Shown piece after piece: positions 1-11,575 of a DNA stretch of 64,000 nt. The position numbers and the translations under genes were made by a program. The stretch is taken from assembly GCF_036373705.1 (NCBI RefSeq), contig NC_089863.1:30340227-30404226 (forward strand). The letters run 5' to 3'. Below the pieces are notes generated by a model, which did not search any database, was not told the origin of the DNA, and saw only the letters and a list, made by a program, of their open reading frames with translations. Position 1 is the stretch's first letter. Every line of letters begins with the position of its first letter. This DNA comes from Amia ocellicauda. Taxonomy: Eukaryota; Chordata; Actinopteri; Amiiformes; Amiidae.

Positions 1-354
1 ACTCCTGAGATAACCACTGCAGTGATGAAAGTTCCTAGGGAGACAGTACATGAGCTAAAGACAAGGGGACTGTAACTAGCAGACTATCCAGGAAACAGCA
101 ATGATGATCAACTGCCTGTCCTGATTGGAGTGGACTATTATGGGCAGATAGTTTCAGGCAGAGTAGAAAGAAAGGCCTCTGGTCGCGGTAGAGAGCAGTT
201 TTCGGATTTACAAAAAAATACAATAATAACAACTTTAGGTGGAAAACAACATATTTGTAGCTGTATGGCACATCAAGATCATGAAGGAAGTACTGTGGTC
301 CCAATGCCAGGCCCATCTGTTACACCAACATTTCAATTTTTTACAATGACATAG
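1..354 (+). pseudogene. BEL/Pao-type retrotransposon pol relic
   Basis: A + strand frame runs from the window edge to 354 with one in-frame stop at 73-75. Around 112-165 it reads LPVLIGVDYYGQIVSGRV. This resembles the conserved LIG.DYY...V.G.V segment after the aspartic protease in BEL/Pao polyproteins, and the upstream residues (HELKTRGL, then LADYP) fit the same region. Only about 100 codons remain and no LTR is visible, so this is a decayed fragment that may continue left of the window. The family call rests on recalled motif shape and was not searched. Confidence 0.45.
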
Positions 355-360
355 GTTTAG

Positions 361-920
361 TGGTTTACAAATATATAGTTATCACCACCACTATCATGTG
401 TAGTCTGAAGTCTGTCAGTCAAATAAGGTCCTGACTTATTTAAATCTGCAAAGTGTGTAATAGATATCAGTCTAATTAGACCAGGGGTTCTCAAACTTTA
501 TCAAAAATGATTCTCCCTGAGCATGGAAAACAAATTACTGTGCCTCCTCATAGTTAGAACAATACAACAATATGTTGCAAAATCATGAATAAAAAAGAAG
601 GGATTTGATCAATATAGAGATCAGTAGTCTATGAGTTGCAGAAGTATACATTTTGAGATCAAAAACAGTAGAAATGCAAACGGCTAAAATAAAACTTGAC
701 AACCATTTATGATTGATTAATTCTGTATAATATTAATTATTCCTACCTTATCAGTGGGACGGGTGTGTTTGTTTCCTCGATGCCAAAGGAGTGGTAGTAA
801 AACAAAATGTAAAATAATCAAAATGTCCTTTGTTGGGATTTAAAAAATTAATTAATTAATAAAAAAGGTGTCTGTCATTCTTTCTATTGTTGCACAAACA
901 CAACTGTGAAGTTTATTTTG
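361..920. other. AT-rich stretch, possible hAT end
   Basis: No gene is seen. At about 482-500 the sequence CAGGGGTTCTCAAACTTT resembles the terminal inverted repeat of hAT (Charlie-like) elements, but I did not find a matching opposite end. The rest is unremarkable AT-rich DNA. Confidence 0.3.
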
Positions 921-921
921 T

Positions 922-1560
922 GATGTCTATACATGTTTATTAAGGGTTTATACCTTTTTGTTAATGTATTGTAGGTATGACAAGTTGCACACTTTAACTG
1001 GGGTACTGCAAAATCCTCTATAGCTGCTTTACACAGACTTTGCATATGTCTGTTAAGGGCTTATACATAGTCATTATGTATTGTAGATGAAGAGTTGCAC
1101 ACTTTAGATGGGGTACTGCAAAACACTATACCTCAGTCGTTCTCAAACCTGTCCTGGAGTTTCACATACCCTGCTGGTTTTTGTTCCAACCAAGCTCTCA
1201 ATTACTTAATTGAACCCTTAAATTAACTAATAATTTCCTAAATCAGAGCCTTTACATTATTTATAACAGTAGGGGTTTTAAGTTAAGTATTAAATTGTAT
1301 AAAGGAAATATTAAGGAAACAACTTTTTATCAGTTACACAATTTAAAGAGTGAAATGTAATCTAATCACTTCAATTAAGTGTTCAATTAAGTATTTGAGA
1401 GGTTGATTGGAACAAAATCCAGCAGGGTAGGTGGTACTCCAGGACAGGTTTGAGAACCACTGCTATAGCTGATTTACATATAGACTATAGATGTCTACTT
1501 GGATATACAAACATTCTATAACTGCCTTATTGAGACTTTATATATCTATTAGGACATCCA
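922..1560. repeat. Degenerate tandem repeat, ~110-120 bp units
   Basis: Three to four diverged units share the order: TTAAGGG-T-TTATAC, TATGTATTGTAG, AGTTGCACACTTTA, GGGGTACTGCAAAA, CTATAGCTG-TTTACA. The clearest pair starts near 968 and 1079. The second unit is interrupted by a hAT MITE, so the first unit preserves the matching empty site (CTATAGCT). Confidence 0.6.
1134..1462. mobile_element. hAT-family MITE with 8-bp TSD
   Basis: A 329-bp non-coding element with inverted ends: CAGTCGTTCTCAAACCTGTC on the left and GACAGGTTTGAGAACCACTG on the right. It is flanked by 8-bp duplications CTATACCT (1126-1133) and CTATAGCT (1463-1470), one mismatch apart. An 8-bp duplication with CAG...CTG termini is the hAT hallmark. 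The preceding tandem repeat unit keeps CTATAGCT uninterrupted, which supports the insertion site. The interior is AT-rich without a coding frame. Confidence 0.75.
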
Positions 1561-1562
1561 TG

Positions 1563-2458
1563 TTTAGTAGTACATTACTTACATTACTTATTTTAGGCCA
1601 CCTTAAATCCAGCGTACTCCTGTTCTAACCTTCACCCCCGTGTGCGCACAGCACCCCCCAGAAAACAGAGGATCAGTGGGTGTCCTGAATTCAGTGATAG
1701 TTTTTGGATGAATTTGAAGGTAGAGGATTGTAACTGGTCTAGCAATACCACTCAGTTTCCCTTATTCTGCCCTGCTCTTGGTTTTAATGTTAAGCATGTG
1801 TACTGTGGCCTTACCTACATAGGACAATAATAGTATCCAGTCACAATCATGTTGTTTCTACAGCATATTGGTAGCTGATTAAAGCCATGCATATATGAAT
1901 TAATCTAATGGAGCAGCATTTCAGTGCTGGGTTAAAATAAGATGCCTAGAGCAACAGTACAATAAAAAACTATTATTTGGGAAGGAAGGGGTTAATAAAG
2001 TGTTTACAGAGCATTATGACAGTTATAACTTGCAAGTACAAGTGGATGATTTTATTAAATTAATACTCATTTATAAATGGTTTTATAACATCAACAACTG
2101 CATTTATTAGTGGTTATAACACGATAATTAAATCCTTAGTAATATGCTTTATAAACTTGAAACAATGGCATTAATAAAGTATCAGTTCATGATTGTAACT
2201 TGTTTTTTCATTCTTTAAAAATGAGTCCTTCATCATCTGTTAAGGCTTCATAAAGTATTTATATGGGGACCTTATTATAAAGTGCTACTCTTATTTCCGT
2301 TTCCGAATTTATGGACATATAGGACACCATTACAAACACATCAATACAATAACATATGACAATACTTCATGGGCTGATACAGACACACTGTGATGTGGTT
2401 TAAATGAGTGATGCTTACTTAATCTTTATTTTCCAGTTTAAAGACACTTATCTCTATT
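1563..2458. other. Stretch with no recognised feature
   Basis: AT-rich DNA with short random open frames only. I see no gene, RNA gene or recognisable repeat. Confidence 0.5.
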
Positions 2459-2460
2459 TA

Positions 2461-3358
2461 AACCGATCAGCCATAACATTATGACCACCTGCCTAATATT
2501 GTGTAGGTCCTCCTTTTGCCACCAAAACAGCCCTGACCCATCGTGGCATGGACTCCACTAGACCTGTGAAGGTGTGCTGTGGTATCTGGCACCAAGACAT
2601 TAGCAGCAGATCCTTTAAGTCCTGTAAGTTGTGAGGTGGGGCCTCCATGGATCATACTCGTTTGTCCAGCACATTCCACAGATGCTCGATTGGATTGAGA
2701 TCTGGGGAATTTGGAGGCCAAGTTAACACCTTGAACTTGTGATTCATCAGACCAGGCCACCTTCTTCCATTGCTGCGCGGTCCAGTTCTGATGCTCATGT
2801 GCCCATTGTAGGTGCTTTTGGCAGTGGACAGGGGTCAGCATGGGCACCCTGACTGGTCTGCGGCTACACAGCCCCATACGCAACAATCTATGATGCACTG
2901 TGTGTTCTGACACCTTTCTATCAGAAACAGCATTCAGTTTTTCAGCAATTTCAGCTACAGTAACTCGTCTGTTGGATCGGACCACACGGGCCAGGCTTTG
3001 CTCCTCAAATGCATCAATGAGCCTTGGCCACTCATGACCCTTTCGCCGGTTCACCGCTTTTCCTTCCTTGGATCACTTTTGATAGGTACTGACCACTGCA
3101 GACTGGGAACACCCCACAAGAGCTGCAGTTTTGGAGATGCTCTGACCCAGTCGTCTAGCCATCACAATTTGACCCTTGTCAAAGTTGCTCAGATCCTTAC
3201 ACTTGCCCATTTTTCCTGTTTCTAACACATCAACTTTGAGGACAAAATGTTCACTTGCTGCCTAATATATCCCACCAACTGACAGGTGCCATGATAACGA
3301 GATTATCAGTGTTATTCAATTCACCTGTCAGTGATTATAATGTTATGGCTGATTGGTG
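2461..3358 (-). mobile_element. Internally deleted Tc1-like transposon
   Basis: An 898-bp element flanked by TA, with termini AACCGATCAGCCATAACATT and its mirror GTTATGGCTGATTGGTG. Intact Tc1 elements are about 1.2-1.6 kb. The transposase jumps from the first catalytic block (WSDES) directly to the region before SPDLNPIE, so the middle was lost. The Tc1 relic at 49794-49927 plus 59995-60588 carries the same deletion junction, so this is a deleted lineage that was mobilised in trans. Confidence 0.8.
2479..3210 (-). pseudogene. Tc1-like transposase, deleted and stopped
   Basis: Read on the minus strand from an ATG at 3210, the frame begins [20 protein letters not shown], a Tc1-type N-terminal helix-turn-helix region. 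It has an in-frame TGA at 3073-3075, then resumes through NRRKGHEWPRL and the second DNA-binding half (EHTVHHRLLRMGL). It reaches the first catalytic aspartate block VAWSDES near 2750. An internal deletion then removes the second aspartate block and shifts the frame, so the DLNPIEHLW glutamate block survives only out of frame. It cannot encode an active DDE transposase. What remains is useful mainly for classifying the element. Confidence 0.8.
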
Positions 3359-3360
3359 TA

Positions 3361-3990
3361 TTTTGATATATCAATAAAAAGTAACACAGCACATCTCATA
3401 CAGCTCTCAGATATTTTTAATTTTATTTGTATAATGAATGCAATGCAAAACAAGTAACAGTGACAAAGAGCACCAGGGACTAATATGACAATACAGAAAG
3501 TACAATATAGAAAAACCTTGAAAACCAGACAAACACACGATCAAGATACCACACAACAAGTCTCTTCCCATGGGTTTATTTTACTTTTAGAAGCTCTCTT
3601 GTTCATAGGACTGTTTTAAATATTGTTGGCTGACAAGTTAATTTTAGTTCAGAAGGGTGAAGAATAATTAGTAGATTTCTTATATACACGGAGAGGACAG
3701 AAATTGGGGTGAGTAAACGCTAGCACTCTATTTAAACTTGAATAGTTGGTTACTGCAGACCGCTGTTTTACACTATAGTACCTACTACAATGAGGGCGTG
3801 TTGTGTGTGGGGAGTTGAATTCATGCTGCTTATGACTGGGGTAGATTTTTATTTGTTTACAATTTTAGATCTTTTAAAGGTTTTAATATTCTTTTTTATT
3901 ATTTTATTATCTTGAAATATGTGAATATATCTTTAATTAATTAAAGATATCTCTAAATCATAATTTGGCTTCTCATAATTAATGGACACC
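3361..3990. other. Stretch with no recognised feature
   Basis: AT-rich DNA without a convincing coding frame, RNA gene or repeat boundary. Confidence 0.45.
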
Positions 3991-3994
3991 AAAC

Positions 3995-4056
3995 GACCAT
4001 GATGGGTTGAATGGCCTCCTCTCGTTTGTAATCTTTCTTATGTTCTTATGTTCTTA
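3995..4056. repeat. LINE/SINE-type 3' tail
   Basis: The segment GGTTGAATGGCCTCCTCTCG followed by a TTTCTTATGTTCTTATG run resembles a dispersed 3'-tail sequence I associate with non-teleost and basal ray-finned fish genomes. Only the tail remains. The family assignment is from memory. Confidence 0.4.
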
Positions 4057-4189
4057 TTTAAATGAATGACATCAGTAGAGTAGATCAATTAGCATGATAA
4101 AGTAGGACACACTGTGATGGAAACAAACACGGCATAATACAAATAATTATCTGAAATATTAAGACTTCATGGATGAGTAAATGTGATTT

Positions 4190-4620
4190 AACAAATAATA
4201 TGAATAAAAAATTAGGCTATTATTTAACCCTTTACTTAACATGGACAGATAGGTTGGCAAATGTGGGATGATTACGTGCTGTTTTGCCAATGAAAGCCAT
4301 GTTGGACCAGGTTAAATACACTTGAACCTGGTAGAAAAATTACCTGCAAAAAGATATCTGCAGAGAAATAAGTAGACCAAGGTGAATTAACCCATTAATT
4401 CATTGCTAAATATGTGACTTGTAAGGATACATTTCTGCACTGAACAGGAAGCACAGCAAATAAGGAGCTGGGAGAATGGCATATCTGGCATGTTCCCAGT
4501 CATTTTGCCACTAGGAACCGCGTTGGGCCAGGCTGGTACCTGGTAGAGAAAATATCCCTTATAGGATGCATGACTTATAGGAGAAAGGCATATTCCTCCC
4601 AATACATATTACCCTGTATT
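4190..4620. repeat. Degenerate direct duplication
   Basis: The segment around 4260-4345 (TTTTGCCAATGAAAGCCATG, then TTGGACCAGG and ACCTGGTAGA) is loosely repeated around 4490-4560 (TTTTGCCACTAGGAACCGCG, then TTGGGCCAGG and ACCTGGTAGA). This looks like an old tandem duplication of about 230 bp. No gene is seen. Confidence 0.35.
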
Positions 4621-4703
4621 ATTCAGGTTGCTCTCTTCAATCCCCCACTATCTAGTTTGAAATGGTTCAAATAAGAGCACCCTGTGTTGATTCCTGACCT
4701 TAA

Positions 4704-4970
4704 CTGGTTGACCAATACCAACAGGTAGGAGATCTAATTTATTTTGTCCACATCAGAAATTTACCAGAGAACTTGATACATGTATTCAAGATGAATGAAC
4801 TGACAACTGACTTCTGCATAATCAACAGAAATGGGGATACCTGTGGAAATGAAGAGGAAGCCCTTTTAAAACTCAAAAAAGGAGACATCTTTACACAAAG
4901 GATCATGGATGTCTGGAAATCATCTATGTCATCGAAGAAGACACCCAATGATCCTTTAATAATAATATAA
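4704..4970 (+). pseudogene. Unrecognised coding-like fragment
   Basis: An 88-codon frame is open between an upstream TAA (4701-4703) and TAA at 4968-4970. It includes an ATG at 4791 that would give 59 residues starting MNELTTDFC. The composition is protein-like, with acidic and basic residues in alternation (GNEEEALLKLKKGDIF), unlike the chance frames nearby. I do not recognise the family. No good splice signals or promoter are visible. It may be a fragment of an inserted gene or transposon, or chance. Confidence 0.25.
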
Positions 4971-5104
4971 TTTGTTTTATTTATTATTAGTAGTATTCAT
5001 ATTATGAAATGTATGAAGTGCCAACAGCATTGAAGAATAGCATACAAACCTTCACAATAAGCAATGTATAGCAATAAAACAATCATTCATGCTTAAGCCA
5101 TCTT

Positions 5105-5161
5105 TTCCATGTCTCCATTTATCTGCAGGTGTTCCTCAAGGCTCAGTACTGGGACCCATTA

Positions 5162-5166
<5 letters not shown>
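5105..5166 (+). pseudogene. LINE reverse-transcriptase motif fragment
   Basis: The + strand reads GVPQGSVLGP, the conserved reverse-transcriptase block of CR1/L2-type LINEs, and is interrupted directly by a CT microsatellite. Downstream sequence up to about 5500 has no further recognisable RT blocks. Confidence 0.55.
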
Positions 5167-5202
<36 letters not shown>

Positions 5203-5219
5203 CTCTCTCTCTCTCTCTG
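5165..5219. repeat. (CT)n microsatellite
   Basis: About 27 CT dinucleotides, interrupted once by CATT near 5199. Confidence 0.9.
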
Positions 5220-5537
5220 CCCCTTCTAAAATTACCTCTCTGTTAAGAATCTCACCATTCTCCTCTCTGTTCACTGAAATGTTCCCAGAAAACCATCAGC
5301 AGGCATCATCTTTTATAAGCAACCTTTCATTAATTCAGTTCTTTAATCTGCTTCAGTCTCACTCTTCTTTACCTATCTCTGCATTTCTTATTTCAACTAC
5401 AATGCATGAGTCCTATTGGATTACTGGTGTATCTATGCTCCTGGTATTCACATTAAAGCTATTCACACTTAGCTCTCCATTGTTGCAGAGGAAGTACTTT
5501 TCTCATTTGTGAATCCCTCCCCCTGCTGTCAGTGGGG

Positions 5538-5545
5538 TATAAAAA
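5538..5545 (+). promoter_or_regulatory. Candidate TATA box of the first rapunzel-like gene
   Basis: TATAAAAA lies in a GC-richer context (GGGGTATAAAAATGAG). About 95 bp downstream there is a consensus splice donor CAG|GTAAGT at 5639/5640. The spacing fits a TATA-driven transcription start near 5568 and a short first exon. The nearest downstream + strand gene with an upstream splice acceptor is the rapunzel-like gene at 12.7 kb. The link is inference and needs transcript data. Confidence 0.35.
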
Positions 5546-5567
5546 TGAGACCTGAGGTGCAGACTCC

Positions 5568-5639
5568 TGAGAACAGTGGTGAGTGGATACCCGGAAGGAC
5601 AGCAGCACCTAAAGAAGTGAAGAACCACATATTATACAG
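5568..5639 (+). other. Candidate non-coding exon 1
   Basis: Sequence between the expected TATA-dependent start and the strong donor CAG|GTAAGTT at 5639/5640. It holds no ATG-initiated frame of note. If real, it would join to the acceptor TTTCTTACAG ending at 12710, giving an intron of about 7.07 kb. Confidence 0.3.
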
Positions 5640-6689
5640 GTAAGTTAATCAAAAATACATATATTCCTGATTAAGTGATGTTCTGTGATGTGAAATATGT
5701 GTTTGAAACAAACCAAAAACAGCATATAAAGGTAGACATCTAGAAAGATAGCATAGCTCTGTAAAACTTTAATAATACCAGTTAAGTATTTATTTATTTC
5801 ATATAGGAAAAGTGACAACAGGAATTGAGATTGTTATAAATTGAGAGTTATGTTAGAGAATAAGAATAGGGGAATTGAAGTGTACATTGTATGTGTTGTT
5901 TGAAACAAGGACCACACAACAAAAATGCCACTGTTCAATTAACTTTTACAGTGTTTCATTTAACACAAAAGTTTCAGATGATTGAAAATCAGATCAGTTA
6001 GTAGATTGAAAATAGGAGGCACTTATTTAGACAATGACTTTGTGGATCTGGAACTAACCACCCAGCCTTGAAGTAGATTCTTAGGAGTCCTTTAGCAGCA
6101 GGATCAGTGGAGTGATTACAGTTGTGATGGTCTATTTAGAATCCAATCAAGTCATGTTGCAAATGATATGGAATGGAAAAACCAGGACTGATGACTCTTG
6201 GTCTGTACAGTACATGTGTATTTGCATACTATGTGTTACAGGACTGGCCATACAGTGTTTTTCATATTGCATAAACCTGTTTTCTAGTTATGTATATTCT
6301 GTAAGTCTAAATCACATGGATGCCTGCAAATTTATCTAAAATTCTAGTAAAAGACAGTTTTATGTCACCTTCTCAATTGAATATGCAGCAGACCTAATGT
6401 CTTTCTCTGCAATTCCCTGTATTGCAACCAGCAGCCTGAACACACCAAAATGTAAAACAATGTGGTGTTTTACATCACAATTAATCAAATTCATACCAGT
6501 TCCTTAGAAACTCAGTTAAACAGTTTAACTACAGACTCTGTAAAACAAAATATATATTTTGATTAATATTGTCTTATCAAATGGATTGTTAAGTGTGTGA
6601 TGCATGGTATAAGTAAATACATAAAAAGAGAATGTATATTTAAATGTATATCTTTCTTTCTTTTTTTTTTTTACTTGAGAAGTAGATAC
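5640..6689. other. Presumed intronic stretch, no recognised feature
   Basis: AT-rich DNA with short frames and a T-run at about 6661-6672. I see no gene. Confidence 0.4.
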
Positions 6690-7870
6690 TTACACATTGG
6701 TATACTGCACATAACCAGAAAGATAGGGTAGCTGTAGATAAGATAGGATCTTATATCCATTGCAGACTATCTCTGGCTGCAGAGTACTACCAAGGCGAGT
6801 TGCTCCACTTAAAAAATTGGCTACTGTGTGCCAATGAAAAATAACGAATGCCCGTGCCATGCACATGACATATTTTCTGCACACTGCAATACAGTACACA
6901 CATGAATCTTCACATATAAGTTAATGTCAATGCCTTGAACCTACAACCAGAAAATGAAGTTCATAGGGTACATGGTTTAGCCGCCATATTGGAAAATATG
7001 TTTCTTCGCATGAGCATATTAAAATGTCCAGTGGCCTGAAACTTTGTGTATGTTGCATAGCTACTGCTATCTATTAAATCAAAATGCAAGTGACTGTGTG
7101 CAAAAAAATGTCTGCCATAAATGTGTCCACCATGACTGTGCACATATGCAAAATATGCATATTTGACCACAAACAAAACTAATAAGCCCTATTCAAAAAT
7201 GCACCATAATTAGTACAATACTAAATTGTGATGTCAGGCTCTTGATTGTGTTCAGTGTCTAGCCATTGGTCATGTTGCGTGGCAGCCATTTTGTGTCTTG
7301 CACAGACATTTTGAAAGTGTGTATTTCCAAAACTACTTACACTACCCATGCACAACGTATTATGTGTACTGGTACTTCCCTTATGATGTACTGTAAGACT
7401 TTTTAATAGGAAGTCTATCAACTGTATGGTATGGTGTCCAAAATTACGCTGTGCCTTCAATGACCGGTGACTTCTTCTCCACAACCGTGTGGTCCACTGT
7501 GCTGCAATTTTGTGTACATGACACTAGTATGGTACCCTATCATACTTGTTCATGACAAGTCGATCAGACACACAGTTTGGCAGCCATGTTGCATCACACA
7601 ATTACAAAATCCTTCTGCAGAACCGGAAGGCCTAGAGTGCTCAAATTTCCAATGAGTAATATTAGTATTAAGATCTAACAAAGTTGATAGGATAACAAAT
7701 ATGGAAACTATAGACCAATCAAAATGATAGCTTTTCATATTGAGCCAAATACATGCAGCAATTACTTATAGAGACCTCTTACACCATCATGTGGTTAAGT
7801 TTTGAAAGTTCAAGTTCTAAATCTTGCATAATTCAAGCATCCACTGTTCATGGTCCAATGACATATGAAA
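6690..7870. repeat. Uncharacterised dispersed repeat, copy A
   Basis: This stretch is related, in inverted orientation, to 61765-62520. Shared landmarks include AGTACTACCAAGG, GCGAGTTGC, TGTGGGCCAATGAAA-type sequence, GACCTCT-CACCATCATGTGG and a TTGCAT motif. It contains several GCCATNTTG motifs (such as GCCGCCATATTGG) and no clear coding frame. It is a multi-copy element of unknown class. Confidence 0.5.
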
Positions 7871-7959
7871 AGGTAGGGCAGAGGCTCTGCAAGACACATT
7901 TAAAGAATTAGGAAAAAACTAAACAGCAGAACCTCCATGGTAGTTTTCTCCTAAATACT

Positions 7960-10245
7960 TTCTCCTAAATACCACGTGCATGGCCAGGGAGACAGGCAGA
8001 GATTAGAAAGTTTAACAGGTGGTTGAAATCTTGGTGTAGGGAAGAGGGTTTTAGAATTATGGAGCATTGGTCTTTCTTCTGGGATAGGTGGGACCTGTAG
8101 ATGGGACCTGTACAAACCGGACAGTCTACATCTAAACAGAAGGGGGGCTAATGCATTGGGGGACCGTATGTGCTGAGTAATTTAAAATATTTTTAACTAG
8201 GGACCAGGTGGCAGGGAGCTCAGACAATGGGACATGTTCCACTAAGGAAAGAAAACCAAGGGAAACTACTAGCAGGAACGTGCTGAAATGTTTGTACCTC
8301 AATGCCAGGAGTATAAGGAACAATATGTTAGAACTAGAAGCCACAGTGCTGGCATGTGGCTATGATGTTGTAGGAGTGACAGAAATATGGCTTATAGAAA
8401 ATGATGGGGATGAATACAAGTTGAAAGGATACACACAGTTTAGGGGGGAGAGGCAAAATCGAAGAGGGGTGGGGTAGCATTATATGTGAGGCAGAAGAAC
8501 TAAAATTAAATCCTAGTAACGGAACAAAGATCCAGAGGATTAGTGGTAGGAGTGTGTTACAGACTACCCAACTCAGATATTCAGAAAGATGCTGCATTGT
8601 ACAATGTAATCAGGACTGCATGTAGCAAGGATGTGGCTGTTATCATGGGGGATTTCAATTTCCCAAACATAGACTGGGAAAGCCCAGTTGGAACTACACA
8701 AGCAGAAATAGAAATGGTTGAGATGGTAAATGACTGCTTTCTAACTCAATTCGTCAGGGAACCAACCAGAAAGAGAGCATGCATTGATTTGCTATTTTCA
8801 AATGACCAAGATAGAGTCAGAGGGACACTAGTTAGAGAACCAATTGCAAACTGTGATCACAATATGGTTAGCTTTGAGGCATGTTTTTAATACAAAGACA
8901 AAGTCTAAAACAATTGTCTACAATTTTAGAAAAGCAAACCTTGAAGGTATGAGGCGGCACTTAGAAGAGGTAGACTGGAGCACACTGGATACAGATTCTG
9001 TCGAACATGGATGATTATAATTTAAGAATATACTACTAGAGGCTCAGGAGAAATTTGTACCAAAACTTAGCAAGTTGAGGACCAAAAAACATTGGCCAAA
9101 ATGTTTTAATAGAAGTACGCAAAAAATATCAAGAGAAAGAAGATGTTGTATAGCACATACAAAAGTGATAAAGATGAAACAAAATACAAAGAATATATTG
9201 AACTGCAAAGAGATGTAAAGAAAGGGATCAGGAAAGCAAAGAAGGAAATAGAAAGAAACATAGTTTGTGGAGCTAAAACTAATGCAAAGAACATTTTTCA
9301 ATACTACAACAGCTCAAGGAGGAAGTGAAACCGATAAAGGACAAAAATTGAAGTATTTTAGAAAACTAACAAGATGTGGCAAATGTTCTAAATTAGTATT
9401 TCACAGAAGTTTTTACAGGAGAAAAAACAGATAACATGCCACAGGTTAACAGCCAGTGCAGTCAAACCCTAAGAGAGAACAGGATAAATGAGGAGGAGGT
9501 ACTAAAGGGACTAGCAGAATTAAAAACAAATAAATCACCTGGGCCAGATGGTATATTTCCAACAGTACTTAAAGAAATTAGGGAAATTATTTGTATGCCG
9601 CTAACTCAAATATTCCAAATGACACTTAGAACAGGGGATGTGCCCACTGACTGGAAGACAGCAAATGTCATACCAATCCACAAGAAAGGGGACAAAACTG
9701 AGACCAATCAGTGTCAACTGCATCAATTGTAAAATGTTGGAAAAAATGATAAGACAGAGTATCTTAATGAAAACCATCTCCTTGGAGATAGTCAACATGG
9801 GTTTAGACATGTTTTTTGAACATGCAACTGCAGCTATAGAGTGTAGATTATATGAAAGTATATGATATGATATACTTAGATTCTTAATAAGCTTTGATAA
9901 GGTTCCACACCAAAGACTGATCCTCAAATTGGAAGTTCTAGGCATTCAGGGTAATGTAAGTAGATGGATGATGAACCGGTTGATGTATAGGAAACAGAGG
10001 GTGTTGATTAGAGGAGTTGCTTCTAACTGGAGTGAGGTTGTTAGTGGAGTTCCACGGGGATCAGTACTAGGGCCTTTGCTTTTTCTAATCTATATTAATG
10101 ATCTGGACTCTGGGATAGTTCGCAAACTTTTCAAATTTGCAGATGATACTAAAATAAGTGGCTCAGCAGATATCATCTCAGCAACACAGGTTATTCAAAG
10201 GGATTTGAACTGGCAGATGAAATGCAATGTGGAAGGTAAGAATTC
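7960..10245 (+). mobile_element. CR1-like LINE relic, 3'-truncated
   Basis: The blocks occur in LINE order on the + strand. First comes an esterase-like ORF1 tail near 8060-8150 (EHWSFFWDRW). Then the endonuclease (CLYLNARSIRNN, VVGVTEIW, AVIMGDFNFPNIDW, CDHNMV), a linker, and the reverse transcriptase (NKSPGPDG, VIPIHKKGD, SGVPRGSVLGPLLF, FADDTK). Several frameshifts and stops separate the blocks. It ends shortly after the catalytic ADD block, where a Harbinger-like remnant begins, so the 3' end and tail are missing. Confidence 0.85.
8208..8890 (+). pseudogene. CR1-like LINE endonuclease domain
   Basis: Two overlapping frames, 8208-8477 and 8543-8890, encode an APE-type endonuclease. Blocks are LNARSIRNN (start of fold), GVTEIWL (catalytic glutamate), GVCYRLPNSD, MGDFNFPNIDW (catalytic D and N) and CDHNMV (final D-H). 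A stop near 8475 and a frame change interrupt it. The enzyme would nick target DNA to prime reverse transcription in an intact element. Here it is defective. Confidence 0.8.
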
Positions 10246-10288
10246 ACTGCATGGTTTTAGGAGTAAGATTATTCCTCACTCAGAGTAG
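9436..10288 (+). pseudogene. CR1-like LINE reverse transcriptase
   Basis: Three frames (9436-9732, 9638-9865, 9929-10288) cover reverse-transcriptase blocks: LKTNKSPGPDGIFPTVLK, DWKTANVIPIHKKGD, GVPRGSVLGPLLFLIYINDL and the catalytic KFADDTK. Frameshifts near 9720 and 9870 inactivate it. Sequence after about 10240 no longer matches LINE. Confidence 0.8.
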
Positions 10289-10422
10289 GAGGTAGACGTC
10301 AGTAATAAAGTATCTTACCCCTACGTTTAGCTGGGAGTAGGATCCAATCCTAGAAATAACTTTTAGCAAAGTTTCATGACTTTAGAATATGGCTCACTGT
10401 GACGTATTTTCTTCATTTTGGA

Positions 10423-10445
10423 AAAAAAAAAAAAAAAAAAAAAAA
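10423..10445. repeat. (A)n tract
   Basis: A run of about 23 A, followed by AGAAAAAC. It may be a retroposon tail. Confidence 0.8.
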
Positions 10446-10474
10446 GAAAAACACACGAGATCACATGTAGACAA

Positions 10475-10680
10475 GCATCCCAGATAGCACAGCAGTGTTG
10501 GGCCAACATTGCCCGAATGATCATTAGTGGTCGGACCAAAATTGGAAGTTGACGTCGGGTCATTGTCTTTTTGCTCATGGGGCCAATGTTGACCTGACGT
10601 CATCGTGCCCACCTTAGCCCGATGTTCAGAACACCGATGCCCCGACATTGGTCCAAAGTCGTCCATCTGTGTTTTTACCT
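10475..10680. repeat. Degenerate ~45-bp repeat cluster
   Basis: Imperfect units rich in TTGGGCCAA, TTGACCTGACGTC, GACGTCGGGTC and CCGACATTGGTCC recur on both strands about every 40-50 bp. They resemble a dispersed fish minisatellite-like repeat. No gene is supported. Confidence 0.4.
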
Positions 10681-11329
10681 GCAAATGCTAATTCCCAAAA
10701 AAGTATCCTTTGCTCTTATCCTGTATCCAGTGTTGCTCATTCCTTTGCTGTCCTCGTCCTGTACCCTTCAGTGTTTTCAGAACCCGTTTTTGATGTTGTA
10801 GAAATATATTGCAGAAGAGCAAATAGCCGTTTCCGTCCCATCTTGGATTGGAGACATTTGAACTGCCGCCTCAGGGTATTGTGCTTCAGCACGCTCAACC
10901 TGTGCACCATTTCCCAGGCCATCAAGCCCGGTGAAGGGTTTTACACCGATTTGCTATTTCAGACACTTATGTATTGAATAAAATACAAGTTAAAGTTGCA
11001 TTTGTCACCATGCACATGTTTTATTAGGAATATGCTTTGTAGATAATGGATAGTGGATAATTTTTCATTAATTTTGCGTCATTTAGGGATATTCATTAAT
11101 TATAAATGCGGATTGTTTTGGGGATGTTTGTCAGGCTGTAGTGGGGAAATCAATTGTTTTAATCAAAAAGTGTTTGATCTCGGGTGCTGTTAATGCCAAT
11201 ATGGTCTGATTCTGCTTATTGACTGCTTTGATAATGGTCCCAAGTCATCACTGCTATATTGTTGCATTTTCCCTGTTTTCCAGACAACACTCTGCTGACG
11301 GTGCCGCATTTCTGACAGAGGCAGAAGAA

Positions 11330-11575
11330 ACTACATTTCTGACTTGTTCAGTAACAAACAATATTCAATTTCTGTCCAATCTGTATCGTTGCAATAACTC
11401 TTTATCATTACATCGCTTAACACCTTTCCTTTCACGGGAGGTGCACTCAATCATTTTCTTATTGCTGCATTTCTGATTTATTCAGTAGGAAGAATATTCA
11501 ATTTCTGTCCAATATATATCACCCTAATAATTCTTCACCATCACACCACTGTAACACCTTTCCAATTAATTCCCA
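11330..11575. repeat. Degenerate direct repeat, two ~120-bp units
   Basis: The order ATTTCTGA-TT-TTCAGTA, ATATTCAATTTCTGTCCAAT and AACACCTTTCC occurs at about 11335-11433 and again at about 11468-11565, with moderate divergence. Confidence 0.5.
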
